DNA of 49,012 nt from Gracilaria domingensis. Lineage: Eukaryota; Rhodophyta; Florideophyceae; Gracilariales; Gracilariaceae. A program made the translations under genes and the position numbers. The stretch covers positions 1 through 49,012 of the forward strand of contig VCMS01000525.1 in NCBI GenBank assembly GCA_022539475.1. The letters run 5' to 3'. This document shows, one piece after another, positions 1 through 10,680 of the stretch (positions are counted from its first letter, which is position 1; each line of letters begins with the position of its first letter). The notes beneath the pieces were generated by a model. The model had not been told where the DNA came from, did not search any database, and saw only the letters and a program-made list of their open reading frames with translations.

Positions 1-90
1 GTAACCATTCTCGCTTATCCACTCACCTCAAAAAACACGTACACATAGGAAACGAAGTAAACCACCGCCTTCCGCCCATCCCCATTCCAC

Positions 91-167
91 TTCCAATCCA
101 AAGATCCCGCACGCTATAACTCCATGAACCTATCGCGCTCATTCTCGCAAACAGCCCCCGCCGCGCA
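91..167 (+). repeat. 77-bp direct repeat, copy 1
   Basis: This stretch matches 546-622 over 77 bp with no gaps and about 8 differences, mostly transitions. The copies are 455 bp apart and lie upstream of the transposase-like gene. Their role is unknown; a subterminal transposase-binding repeat is one possibility. Confidence 0.75.
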
Positions 168-545
168 GTCACATATCCCGTTAGCTAACTCTTCGCTCTT
201 CGAAACATTCTCAAATGAACACTCATCTACTTACCATGTGTCCCCTACCTCACCAATACCCTCGACAACACGCATCAAACTGTCCCAAAAGCCCTACGCA
301 TACGCATACAACATTATCCAGTTAGCATTCACATCAAAAGTCGAACAAAAAGCTTCTCAAACTTACCCATAGGCCCCCGCCCAAGACATTCACGCTAACC
401 TGCTTCCAAATCCTCTCCGTGCGTCTCGCAAAATCACGTAACGTTCCGCAGTTAGACTTCGCAAACACCATCAGCATCAAAAGGTCTCACTTACATTGAA
501 CCCATTCAGTACGCATCCCAAACATAAAAACCTGAACTACTCCGG

Positions 546-622
546 TTCCAATCCAAAGATTCCGCACGCTGCAGCTTCATGAACCTGTCGCGCTCATTCT
601 CGCACACAGCCGCCGCCGCGCA
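546..622 (+). repeat. 77-bp direct repeat, copy 2
   Basis: Second copy of the repeat at 91-167, in the same orientation and about 90 percent identical by eye. Confidence 0.75.
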
Positions 623-1030
623 AAAACACTGGTCAGAGTCGCGCATATTCGCCATATCAAACATTTACGCCTCGACTTACCTGTTTCGCACGTTTCACAT
701 CCCAGGACAGGACTCTGAGAGGCAACGCCACTGAAGCTCACAGAAGAAGAACTTCAATCGCAGCCACACTGTACGTCAATCATCGCCGGCCGCGTAATGC
801 CCGTCCGCGAAAATTTTGAAAGTTGTGTTCAGAAAAGTTCGAAATCCTCCCCACACTGAAACATGCAGGAAAGGTACGTAAACGATCACGTGCACGGTGG
901 AGTTGGTGGCGTATAAACACACTTTATACTCTCCCCTGCAGGGTGCTCCAAGATTCTGCGCCGCACCATCACCACCGACCTCCCTCTGCAAGCAACTTCC
1001 CTCACTACTTTCATACCCTCTCACCCAGCC

Positions 1031-4000
1031 ATGCACAACTGTTGTTTCCCCCGCTGCTCATTCCATACACAGTCCCTCGCCTCTCTCGCCCAGCATCAGA
1101 AGCGATGCAGACACAGGAATGACCCAAACCCGTTTCTCACCCCAACACCTCATCGAGGATCCCACTTCCTCCCCGAACCAAGCGCCGCAGACTCAACAAC
1201 ACCGAACCCCCTTCCTTCCCCCCTCTAACCGCCCGTCCGATAACGTAGCACTCGCAGACGACGACCCTTATCTCCAGGAACAGCTTGCTCTCTCCCTACG
1301 CTCATCCGACGCAGCACAGATACTCAGCCCGCATCACCAACTCGCCTCCCAGTCCCCTTCCACAGGCTCAGGTAACGCCTTCTCCCCCTCTCCACCCTCA
1401 CAGAAAGACCACATCCATAACCTCGTCACCTACATATCCTCCATCGCCACAAAACTCGGAAAGCGTTCTGCTGACGAGCTCATCAACATTCTCAAGCAAT
1501 CCACCTTTCCCTCTTCCCTCTTCCAGACCTCCATCACTTCCGCTGCCGAATGTCTGAAACTGCACTCCAAAATCTTCGAAGAAACAGTCAGCTCCATTGG
1601 GTTCACCTCAACCATCATCCATGACAAAAACCATAACTTCTCCGCCACCCTCTACCTCAGGGACCCCGTTCAGGTTCTCCTACAACAACTTCGTCTCGCA
1701 TCCCACAGCAACTCCTTCTTTCATCCAGTCAAACAAGCTTCAAGAACAGGAACTACCGCAATCGCACACCCTATGGCTTCGGAACTCGGCCGCCATGTCG
1801 TCCCGACTATCAAGAGGCATATCATGCATTCTCCGGACCCCGACGTCATCTGGCACGATCCCAGTATCACCGGCACAGACTCGTTCGTTGGCCTCGTTCA
1901 ACTATATTCAGACAAGTCTTCCACCTCTTTGAAAAGTTCTTCTGTTACGTCGTATCCTCTTCACATCACCCTCCTCAATTTCAATGACTCCTTCCGCAGA
2001 AAGTGCATCACGCAGAACTACACACTCGTCGGATACATACCCACATCCTTCACCTCCGACTCGTCCTCCACTGACACAGATTCCTTGGAAGTCGCTCCCT
2101 CAACCCCCAGCGTGACCCGCATTGTGCGCATGCAGCTCGTCCAGGAGTCCCTAGAAACCATCCTCAAACCTCTGTATCATATCGGTATGAAGGGTTTTCC
2201 CTTCCGCGACGCCAAAGGAGTCCTTCGTCAATGCCATCCAGTCATCTCCAACTACAGCGCTGACATCCCCGAAGCCAAGGACATTCTCGCAGTACTTCAT
2301 GGCACAAAGCCAAGCAAACCCTGCCACCGGTGTCTCCTCCCTCGTTCAAAACTCAACCTCTACCAACCTACTCTCACAGAGCGAACCCTCTCACACACTT
2401 TGCAAACCAGAAAAAGACATGATGACCTACTTCTCGAGCAGATTCTGCTCTCCTCTCCCATAGACCACGGGTTGCAAGGAACCTCAAAGAAGAAGCTGCA
2501 GAACTTCTCCACTCCACCTCTCTCTCTCCATACAAGTCCTTTCTGGAATCTTACCCTCTTCTCAACATCTCTTCACTGCTCACTCCTTATTCAATCTTCT
2601 CCTTCGAGCCCCTTCACAACTTTCACCTTGGCATCTCTAAACTCATCAAACTCGCCACAATCGAACGCCTGAAGTCCGATTCTCTTCACACTTCCGTGGG
2701 CTTCAATGGATCCTCCAGGTCGTTTCGGTCCATCAGAACATCTATTCTTACTCACGCCAACTCCATCCTAGCTGACATCGAACGCTCGTTTCCGGCTCCA
2801 GGGCTTCATATTGATTTCTCGACATCTGAAAAGGGTAAGTCTCTCAACGGCTTCTTCACCACTGACGGAATCAGAGGCATGCTAGAAGCAAAGGACTATC
2901 GCGCCCTCGACATGGTCTTCCCCTTCATCGGTGCATTCTTCGACCGTTGCTGCGGTGAAGTATCTCGCGCCCCAATAACCACCATTTTCACCTCTTACGT
3001 CGATCTCGTCAATAATGTTCTTCACTACCACACTGCCCCAGAATGGACTGATGATCGCTTACGCTCTTTGGAGACTCTCATCAAGAACTTCAAGACTCAA
3101 ACTGTCTCAGTTTTGGGTCCATACCAGGCCTCCAACTTTCGTACTCTCAAATTCCATCTCCTGGATCACATCATTCCAGACATCCGTCGATACGGAGGCC
3201 TCCATTTCGGTGATGAAGGTGTGTACGAGCACGCGCATCTCCTCTTCAAGAACCACTACCGCCGTACCTCTCGCAGAAGATCAACTGCGCATAAGGAAAC
3301 AGTGGACTCAATCCAAGAGTCGCAGGATTTCTTACACTCCATCTCGGTAAGGAAACACTTCTCCATGTCTACCAACTAGGCCAGTCGTTTGTCGCAGCGG
3401 TGTCCCTCCATGGTTCGTGATGGTAGTTCATTCTCCCTCTTCGACATCATCACGGCCGACAAGTATCTACGGTCCCATCCAAACGTCCCGTCATCTGCTC
3501 TCACAGATTTGTTCTCCAAAACTACATTGCAGTTCATCAACCAAATCTCTCGCGACGCCCTCTCTTCCGTCCGTACCCTAAGCTTAGAAACTCTTCAACC
3601 GTGAGACAACCCCCATGACATCAAAATCACCGTCGTTAACTCCGCTTACATTGTTTCTGGATTCTGCCCCTCGCTGGATGACTACGATCGTCACTTTCAA
3701 TGCATTAGACTGCGAGAGCCGGAGGTCTCTTTGTGTGAACGTATTTTTGCAACCACTTCTTTCGGCCCTTCCAAGTCCCCAAAATTCTCTACCGTCCTGG
3801 TTAATGGAACTCCTCCTCCCGGTTGTGACTTCCCGACCGCATGGGTATGCAAAGTCTTTGCCCTGGTTCGCTTTAGCAGATGTAACCAAAGCAATTCCGA
3901 TTCTGAATTTGCCTTTGTTCGCTTCTTCGAGGTAACGGAGCCGTTGGATAACATTGACGAATCCTTGAACTGCATTTCCCTCCGCTGGGCCACGGATGAC

Positions 4001-4246
4001 GAGGAAGATCACACATTGCAAACCTCCAATTCTCTAAAACGGTCAACAAATGCATCTGTATCCCCATGGTTCGGTCTCGTCCCATTCTCTTCGATCAAAG
4101 GCTTGGTACACATCCTCCGACAAAACTATCCCGCACGCCTCTTTTTCCCTCCATTGCACTGGAAGTTCCACCGATTCTACATTGACAGATTCTATCGCAA
4201 TCCCCGAGCTCGTTTACAATACCATCCAATCACCAAACTTTCGTAA
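1031..4246 (+). pseudogene. Plavaka-type DNA transposase, decayed copy
   Basis: This is a broken homologue of the intact transposase at 44511-47690, collinear along its length and roughly half identical by eye. The N-terminus at 1031 encodes a C2HC finger-like motif (C4/C5, C9, H22, C26), as in the intact copy. The reading frame then moves to a second frame that carries LYSDKS, YSADIPEAKD and CHRCLLPRSKL. It moves again near 2455-2465 into a frame carrying EPLHNFHLG, the LDMVFPFIGAFFD block and EHAHLLFKNHYRRTSRR. In-frame stops follow at 3377-3379 (TAG) and 3602-3604 (TGA), after which homology resumes to 4246. These blocks match the Plavaka family (DDE-type, fungal, CACTA-related): YSDK and DIPE contain the likely first two acidic residues. 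The first frame change could be a spliced intron; the other lesions look like true decay. Its 3' end faces the partner gene only 16 bp away. Confidence 0.85.
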
Positions 4247-4262
4247 CGTAAACCATAATGCA

Positions 4263-6815
4263 TTAGTGACGTTCTATCCAATTCTCCTCATGTAATCCTT
4301 CTTGCACAGACCTTTCCCTTACATCCCTTTCTGCAGTTATGTCGTAGACCATACGGTCTCCCCGACTACAGCATCCAACATAGCAATCCAGTACAGCTCC
4401 GAGCTTCTCAGAGATCTCTCCCATAAACACATCTTCTCGGACAGCAAGGTACATTTTCCTTTTCGACGGAATCCAGTAAACCACAGTGCCCACCCGGTCA
4501 TCATTTCCATGCCGCGCATCTTCAGCATTCGATGGGCCATTTCTGAACTCTGTTGGATAACTCTGCTGCATGCGGACCCTCACGGTCTTCAGTATACTCT
4601 CAAGTGCCAGTGGTAGATATTTCCCGAACAAGTTGGAGAACAACACTTGTCTCTTACCACCTCTCCCTCGTTCAGACTCTGTCGCGCGAACAACGGACGC
4701 TATCCAGGCATCAAGACGTGCCAGATTCATAATTGTTCCATCCACTGGATCCCTCTCTTCGGTATTCCTCGAACTTGTTTGTAAAACGTCGTAGCCCATG
4801 AACTCACGCAGCATCTCCAAGCTCAGGCTGTTCCGAAAAAGCAAGTCACATGGTTCATCTTCGGTTGCATGATATGGGTTAAAGCCCGAGAAACATATAT
4901 CTTCTACCTTCTGAGTTCTCTACGACGACAGAATCTCACATCCATTTGCATCTTTGGGTAGGAGTTTTTCACGTACCTCTCTGGTTTGTATTTCATACTT
5001 GTTCTGCTCCCTTTCATCATTTTTTATCGGGGTCCTTACAAGCATGTCGTAACCTAGTCCCATCAATAACTTCTCCTTCGTATGGCGTTTTCGAACACCT
5101 ATTGCATCACTTAAAGCCTGTTTCAACCTTCTGCGCAAACAAATGTCGTGCGTTAACTGTTTCACACAGTCATCTTCCATTTTCATTCCTCGGATAGATT
5201 CCCAACGTGGCTTCATTACCTCCGTCTCCACAATTTGCATCAATAAATGGTCGCCTCCACCACGCACGGATGGCGTGTACGCCCTCATCTCCATGGCAAG
5301 ATCCATTGGGCACCGTGGCACTATCTCCTTCCCATCAACAACCAGCACACTGTCGTCTTTCTCAGGTCCAACTGTCTCACTTCGGTTGCCCCAGTTCCTT
5401 GCCGGTATACTCATCTCGAAGCATAGCTCTCCTGTCTCGTCTTTGGCGTATTGAAGTATGGAGTCATAGACGGTCTTCGCAACACCAACAAACTCGTCGT
5501 TCACGTCAATGTTGTACCGCTTCCTGCTCTTGTTACTGTCACGTTCGTTCCTTTTCCCTCCACTTCTGAGAGCCTCTCTCAAAGAGTGTATGAGAACCTC
5601 TTGTTCTCTGACCTTAACCTCCAGTTGCTCTATGTTCTTCTGAGCAAGTCGTACGCTCATTTTCAGACTTTGCTTGTCCTCTATTGTACGATACAGATCT
5701 CCCTTCAGTTTCCCGATCTTTTCCAAAAGCTCGTATCGCGGAGTAAGGGATTCATCTTCATCTTCTTCCATTGCACCATGCAGGGAAAAGCTCCGTGACA
5801 AAGCACCATGATCAACATCTTTATCGTTCCATACTTCTCTACGGGCGTTTGCTATGACAGGTTGCCGATCGTTCCCCACCCGTCTATTCTCATTTCCATG
5901 GTTCGTCCTTCTTCTGACCTGATTGAACCTGTTTCTCTGTAGCTCACTTGTGACTGGTGTCGGTTGTATCTCGTCTTCGTCTTCGTCTTCATTGTGTCTG
6001 GACCCAATATAAGGGACGGAATCATGCCTGCCTTCGATGGGAGCCATATGCGTTGCATTTCCGGCGTCCACGTTATCGTTCGCTTCCACGTTATCCTTGT
6101 CCTCGACGTCACTTGGGATATCTACTGCGTCCGTGGACTCCCGCTCCTTTCTTCCACTGCCTTTCTTGGCACGAGAGACACCATCATTCATTTTCTCGTT
6201 CCTCTTCACTTTTCTCGAATCATAACTGTTACGTTCTGTTCCGGCACCGCATCTGGGTATCTCCCTATCCCCAGGTTCGGCTCTAGGTTCGGCTCTCACG
6301 ATGGCGCAATCCACGGTTTCCATCTCCGCATTGTCATCCGCAGTGCTCACCTTGTCGAAACAATCATCGATACGAGGACCTTCTGTTCCTACACTGCCTC
6401 TTGTCCTCCTTACATTCTGACGTACAGCCGTTCTTCTCTTATTTCCTTTCATCGCTTTGACATCTACATTTCCATCATCACTGACCCTTGGCTCTTCCAT
6501 TGCAGCCATGTGGCGTGTAACAGGCCCACGCATTGCACTATTCTTGGCTTGAACGGTTTCACTTACTGTGCGTTCCGTAGTGCATGTGGAAGCTCCTGAC
6601 CTCCTTCTCGGTTTTACTTCCGATACTGTAGATGAAGATTTTGGTTTGCGAAGTCCAGCACGAGGTGCTCGGCCTCGGCTACCTCTCCCATTAGTAGCAC
6701 TACTTCGTGAGACGACCGCGCTCCTACGTTTGGCCACCTCAGTATCCCAGCGCTCCGGCGGTTTCGATGCCTTTCGCGGTTTACCACCTGCATGCTCCGC
6801 ACGTTGAGGGGCCAT
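4263..6815 (-). pseudogene. coiled-coil partner of the Plavaka transposase, one nonsense codon
   Basis: An 850-residue reading frame runs from ATG 6815 to a stop at 4263, broken only by a TAG at 4920-4922 (codon 632). The first 350 residues are disordered, basic and then acidic. A coiled coil spans about residues 358-418 (heptads around YELLEKIGKLKGDLYRTIED). A conserved C-terminal domain begins at VNDEFVGVAKTVYDSIL and includes CLRRRLKQALSDAIGVRKR and FRNSLSLEMLREFMGYDV. The same C-terminal blocks occur in the gene at 47687-49012, also tail to tail with a Plavaka transposase. In that copy the residue aligned to the TAG is tryptophan (SWWRK), so TGG to TAG is the simplest explanation. I do not recognise the family. 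By position it may be a DNA-binding accessory protein, like TnpA of CACTA elements; that is inference. Confidence 0.75.
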
Positions 6816-7279
6816 CCGAGATCCTTCGGCCTTCGTGCGCGGTAGTATTACGGAACAGATATAGAAACGTGAACGATACTGAAGGTATATGATTGAGAGT
6901 GATATGTGAGGGTCACGTACTCGGTGTGCAGGACTGATATGTGAAGGCGAGGGGAATTTAACCTCGTACTGCATATATGGAGAAAAGCATTCTGCAGCAT
7001 TTGTGGCGGATCGGCATTCAATTTTGGGACCTTTCCCGGGTCCATATTCCGGACTTGGTCCGATTTTCCCGGATGTTGCGCCCTGCATATACAAGTACGG
7101 CACTTTCAACGATCTTTCATACCACTATATGCATCAATATGTTACACAGTACAGCTTGAGTGTACATATGAGTAGTATTTCTGCAATCACAGCACAAGTG
7201 TTCAATACAATTTACTTCAACAAAAAGCTTTTCTCACTACATTGAGCCCATACGAAGTTCAAGGACATTGTCTGAGAAC
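6816..7279. other. intergenic region between partner gene and MTase-SET gene
   Basis: No gene is supported here. It should hold the promoter of the minus-strand partner gene (start 6815) and the 3' flank of the minus-strand methyltransferase-SET gene (stop 7280). The reading frame of the partner stays open upstream to 7109, but the ATG at 6815 (MAPQR, followed by a basic tail) is the more natural start. Confidence 0.4.
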
Positions 7280-8944
7280 CTAGGTTAACCTTTCCCAAGG
7301 ATATGTGGGTCCATAGTCAACGTAAATTTCGTCGTGCTCCTTAATGTCCCTTGAGGCCGTGACTACGAGGAGTCTGAAGTTCTCCAAAAGCCCCAAAGTT
7401 GTAGCCTGATACTCTGTGGGCTGGCGAATGAATACATTTGGTTTGCGTGCCATGTTAGAATCCATTTCTTCCAATTCCTTGTCCTCATCACCTTCACGAT
7501 ATGACACGTCATTGATATAGCTCGCTACAAAGAAAGGAGCAGGAACTATCCAGGCATGACCAGCGTTGACTTCAGTATCATAATGCGGGAGAGTGTTGTA
7601 CATTTGCCCCTTCACCCTCACTTGCATGCAATACTTCCTGAACCGAGATGCAGTGGCCCCCAGCATTCCGTCTCCATACGTCAAATGTGTGGTATTGCGT
7701 CGGCTTAGATCATGATACACCAAGGTCCCATAAAAGTATCCAATAACCTCCCCTTCGGAAAACGCCCTACTCGTAAATACTCCATTTCCACTTGCTGCAT
7801 GTTTGATATTCGACTTCTTCACATAGAGCCATAGCGATGTCGCCTCGACAGAGAGTAAAGTGTGACTGTCCAACGTAGTCATCTTCCCTTGTAAGGCAAG
7901 TGGCCACTCATGGAACGGTTTCTCTTTGTACGTAGTGATAAGACCAGGTTCATTCCAATAGGTGGATAGGTACGACATGATATGGAATGGGAAAGATTGG
8001 TACGATGGGAATCCCTTGGGTGCATTCCATATAGTCGAAGTCTTTCGTTTCCGTTCAGGAAATTTGGCATCCACCACATAAGACGCTTGAACTACCTCAT
8101 TCGTAACCGGTTCTTTCATCTCGAATTCATTGCGCCACACCTTTCTTGCGTAATGCACAATAGCATTGTGCTTGGCATGAGAGAAACACTGCTCATCTTG
8201 CTCACATCCAATGAAACGCCGAGGCCCCTCAATATCCATACATGCCAGCGCGCACGAGAACGTCCCGGAGTAGAGATCAACAACAACACCCCCGGGTTTC
8301 GAGAACCTCGCTATTAGCTCCATCAGTAGCTGCCTCGACTTTTGTTCTGGACGAGCCTTCGCGGTTCGAATTCTTCTACCACTCTTCACTCTCCATCGGA
8401 GACTCTCCCCAGGCGTAAGATTTGGAACCTGGTCAATGATAGAATAGTGCCCAGGATAGCGAGCTGAAACGTAGTTGAAGTTCTGATAGTTCATCATTAC
8501 CTTCTGTTCCGCGTACGGGTTTCCATTCCTCACGCCATGCACGGCGTACTCCGTCGCCCCAAACAGGCGAGTAGTATTACGCGCAGGGTTCTTCAAGGGG
8601 TTCGAACGAGAACGAATGAAGTTCATGGGCCTCGAATCCACTAAGAATGATGCGGTTTTCTTTCCGCTTGCGTCCTCCGACTTGTGCTCTCGCAAAATCT
8701 CTTCCCAATCTCCAAACTGGTCGATACTGCAGAACAAAACGAAATGCCTTCCTGGTCGAAGCATGGATGCCATGATGTCCGCAGTATTTTCCATATCATC
8801 GTCAGCCAATTCGTCGTACTCGCTGTCGCGGATGCCATATGGTGGGTCTGTGAGCACGAACTGAACGTTGCCTTCCAAAGATGTATCCGATGGGAAAATA
8901 GTACCATGGGCCTCCACCAGTTCGTCATATCCGACACAATGCAT
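7280..8944 (-). CDS. beta-class DNA amino-methyltransferase fused to a SET domain
   Basis: The 554-residue frame has two enzyme-like domains. Residues about 27-290 resemble an S-adenosylmethionine-dependent DNA methyltransferase of the beta class: motif IV, VLTDPPYG (DPPY at 33-36), comes first. The SAM-binding motif I, VVDLYSGTFS (221-230), follows after a variable target-recognition region, then RRFIGCEQD. DPPY is typical of N6-adenine or N4-cytosine enzymes. Residues about 371-545 resemble a SET lysine methyltransferase: SGNGVFTSRAFSEGEVIGYFYG, ASYINDV (474-480) with KPNVFI (501-506) in place of the usual NHSC-PN block, and DIKEHDEIYVDYG ending at 545. The usual NHSC cysteine is absent, so SET catalysis is uncertain. 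The ATG follows directly on the TAA of the upstream frame, in the same phase. Activity, substrate and whether it is a transposon gene are inferred. Confidence 0.8.
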   Translation of the reverse strand: MHCVGYDELVEAHGTIFPSDTSLEGNVQFVLTDPPYGIRDSEYDELADDDMENTADIMASMLRPGRHFVLFCSIDQFGDWEEILREHKSEDASGKKTASFLVDSRPMNFIRSRSNPLKNPARNTTRLFGATEYAVHGVRNGNPYAEQKVMMNYQNFNYVSARYPGHYSIIDQVPNLTPGESLRWRVKSGRRIRTAKARPEQKSRQLLMELIARFSKPGGVVVDLYSGTFSCALACMDIEGPRRFIGCEQDEQCFSHAKHNAIVHYARKVWRNEFEMKEPVTNEVVQASYVVDAKFPERKRKTSTIWNAPKGFPSYQSFPFHIMSYLSTYWNEPGLITTYKEKPFHEWPLALQGKMTTLDSHTLLSVEATSLWLYVKKSNIKHAASGNGVFTSRAFSEGEVIGYFYGTLVYHDLSRRNTTHLTYGDGMLGATASRFRKYCMQVRVKGQMYNTLPHYDTEVNAGHAWIVPAPFFVASYINDVSYREGDEDKELEEMDSNMARKPNVFIRQPTEYQATTLGLLENFRLLVVTASRDIKEHDEIYVDYGPTYPWERLT

Positions 8945-10447
8945 TTAGAATTGCTTCTCCATGCTTCCTCGCACCACATCTAGAGCATTTAACGTGCGCG
9001 TGTCATCAAAGTCATGAGGGGGGAGAACCCCATCTGGAACGTTATCTTTCGCCCCAACAGAGGCACCAGGTGCATCACCTTCTTCATTGTCGCTATCGAG
9101 GATGACGATGACATCGGAGTTAACTGAGCTTTTCCCTGCGGCGTTCCTCTTGGAGGAGCTCGGAATCTGTATCGAGTCCTCAACCTTAACCGTGACGGTA
9201 TTATTTCCTCCATCCTGCCCTGAAGGAGCGGCCCTAGGGATAAGTCGAGATGGTTGGAAGTTATGTACAGACATCGCTTGACGAATAGGAGACACGTACT
9301 CTTCGGAGAATACATTGAAACGGGGTGGTACTCGTGCGGGGCGGCCAGGTCTGAAGCTTTCCAACAAACTCCATCTTGACGTTGGGGACATTTGGTATAG
9401 GAAGCCATTCAGCACAATCTTGCTGAAATCTGCCAAGAATTCCTTTGCCAACTCCCGTAAGTTGGCGTCGATAGTATCCGGAAGGGTATGAACCCAAGAA
9501 ACGGTGTCGTTCACATCCAACGTGGGTTTCAGTTCTTCCCCCAACGTATGAAAAGCTGACTCCGGACTGTACCCAACAGAGCGGGATTCAATGACATGGA
9601 ACCCAAGCGACTTCTTTTCTACAAGCAGGTATGGCAGCAACATCTGCTCACCATCACCAAAGCCTAAGGTTGAGGCAAAGAAATTCCATCCCTTACAAAT
9701 TGTTTGCACTGCATGTGCCATCCGTCTCCCGTGCGTCTTATTCGAAGCTATGTACCCGTCGACGAACTGCACAGCTCTATGGGTTCCCTTCCCGGTCCTT
9801 CCTCTCTTCGCCGCTGGGAGATTTCTCTCCGAAGTTATATGCTTCACGAAAGAGAGATAGAGTAACTGCTGAAAACGAGTGGGAGGCCCAATCCTGAACG
9901 TAGTTCTCTTCGTCTGCTTACTGCCTGGACCATGTCGTTTGAAAAGGTCATTCCAGAAAGCCCGTTCTATGAACGAGTTACCGTTGTCGACATCCTTTTC
10001 AAGACTCCAGGTAAACAAATCTCTCACGCGCCGATCAGAATTCTCGTCGTCTAGATCAGTGATACGCGTATATTTGTAGACCCTGCTGAGAAAACGCACG
10101 TCCAGACAGATCTTCGTGAGTTCTTTTGCGGAGTAGTTTTGGAAAGGACCCTTGACCGCAGCGGTGATGAACTCTCGTGCACATGCCAGGTGTTCACGGT
10201 TTGATAAAGCGTATTCCACAACTTCCGTGTACCCAACTTCACGCGGATTACCAGTACCACTTCTTGAAGCGGCATACGCATCTCGCAACTCAATGAAAAA
10301 CCCCCAACATTTCAAGAAACGCGTTGCCATGCTGGCTGAATCGAACGACGCGCTAGAGGATGCGCTAGAGGATACCGTGCCGTGGTTCTCATCGGCCAGC
10401 ACACTCTGCTTAACAGTCCGAGGAGCGTCATTTCCGGTGGACGCCAT
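8945..10447 (-). CDS. uncharacterised protein with SUMO-interaction-like motif, upstream of MTase-SET
   Basis: The 500-residue frame starts at ATG 10447 (MASTGNDAP). The frame is open further upstream, but this start precedes a Ser-rich disordered leader. I do not recognise the central part (about residues 40-370). It is rich in helix-forming stretches and aromatic residues (FLKCWGFFIELRDAY, FIERAFWNDLFKRHG, LLYLSFVKHI). The C-terminal 100 residues are disordered. They hold a sumoylation-like site, VKVED (K about 421), and a classical SUMO-interacting motif, VIVILDSDNEE (446 onward), hydrophobic followed by acidic. The stop TAA at 8945-8947 is followed at once by the ATG of the MTase-SET frame in the same phase. 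The two may therefore be one protein of about 1,050 residues broken by one stop, or a stop-restart pair. Confidence 0.65.
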   Translation of the reverse strand: MASTGNDAPRTVKQSVLADENHGTVSSSASSSASFDSASMATRFLKCWGFFIELRDAYAASRSGTGNPREVGYTEVVEYALSNREHLACAREFITAAVKGPFQNYSAKELTKICLDVRFLSRVYKYTRITDLDDENSDRRVRDLFTWSLEKDVDNGNSFIERAFWNDLFKRHGPGSKQTKRTTFRIGPPTRFQQLLYLSFVKHITSERNLPAAKRGRTGKGTHRAVQFVDGYIASNKTHGRRMAHAVQTICKGWNFFASTLGFGDGEQMLLPYLLVEKKSLGFHVIESRSVGYSPESAFHTLGEELKPTLDVNDTVSWVHTLPDTIDANLRELAKEFLADFSKIVLNGFLYQMSPTSRWSLLESFRPGRPARVPPRFNVFSEEYVSPIRQAMSVHNFQPSRLIPRAAPSGQDGGNNTVTVKVEDSIQIPSSSKRNAAGKSSVNSDVIVILDSDNEEGDAPGASVGAKDNVPDGVLPPHDFDDTRTLNALDVVRGSMEKQF

Positions 10448-10680
10448 GTAAGAACTGAGAATCGGAAAGGACGCGAAGTAAACGAATACTGTGAAACGGT
10501 AGAAGTTTCGGAGATGTTTAAATGGGTGGGAAGCGTCGGAAACGTCGGGAAGCGTCGGAAACAATGGTGGAGAGCGCGGTTGCGACGGATTACCGAGAAC
10601 TGAGCGGGTAATGAAATAGAGAGACGAGAGTGGGATCTAAACACATCAAACCGGTGGGGCACCTCAGTATGTGCAGTGCA

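Larger units (their letters stand above)
1..1030. other. non-coding region upstream of the first transposase copy
   Basis: I see no convincing gene here. The sequence is C-rich and carries two copies of a 77-bp direct repeat (91-167 and 546-622). It leads into the transposase-like reading frame that starts near 1031. Subterminal repeats of a DNA transposon would look like this, but no terminal inverted repeat can be identified because the window begins inside the region. Confidence 0.4.
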
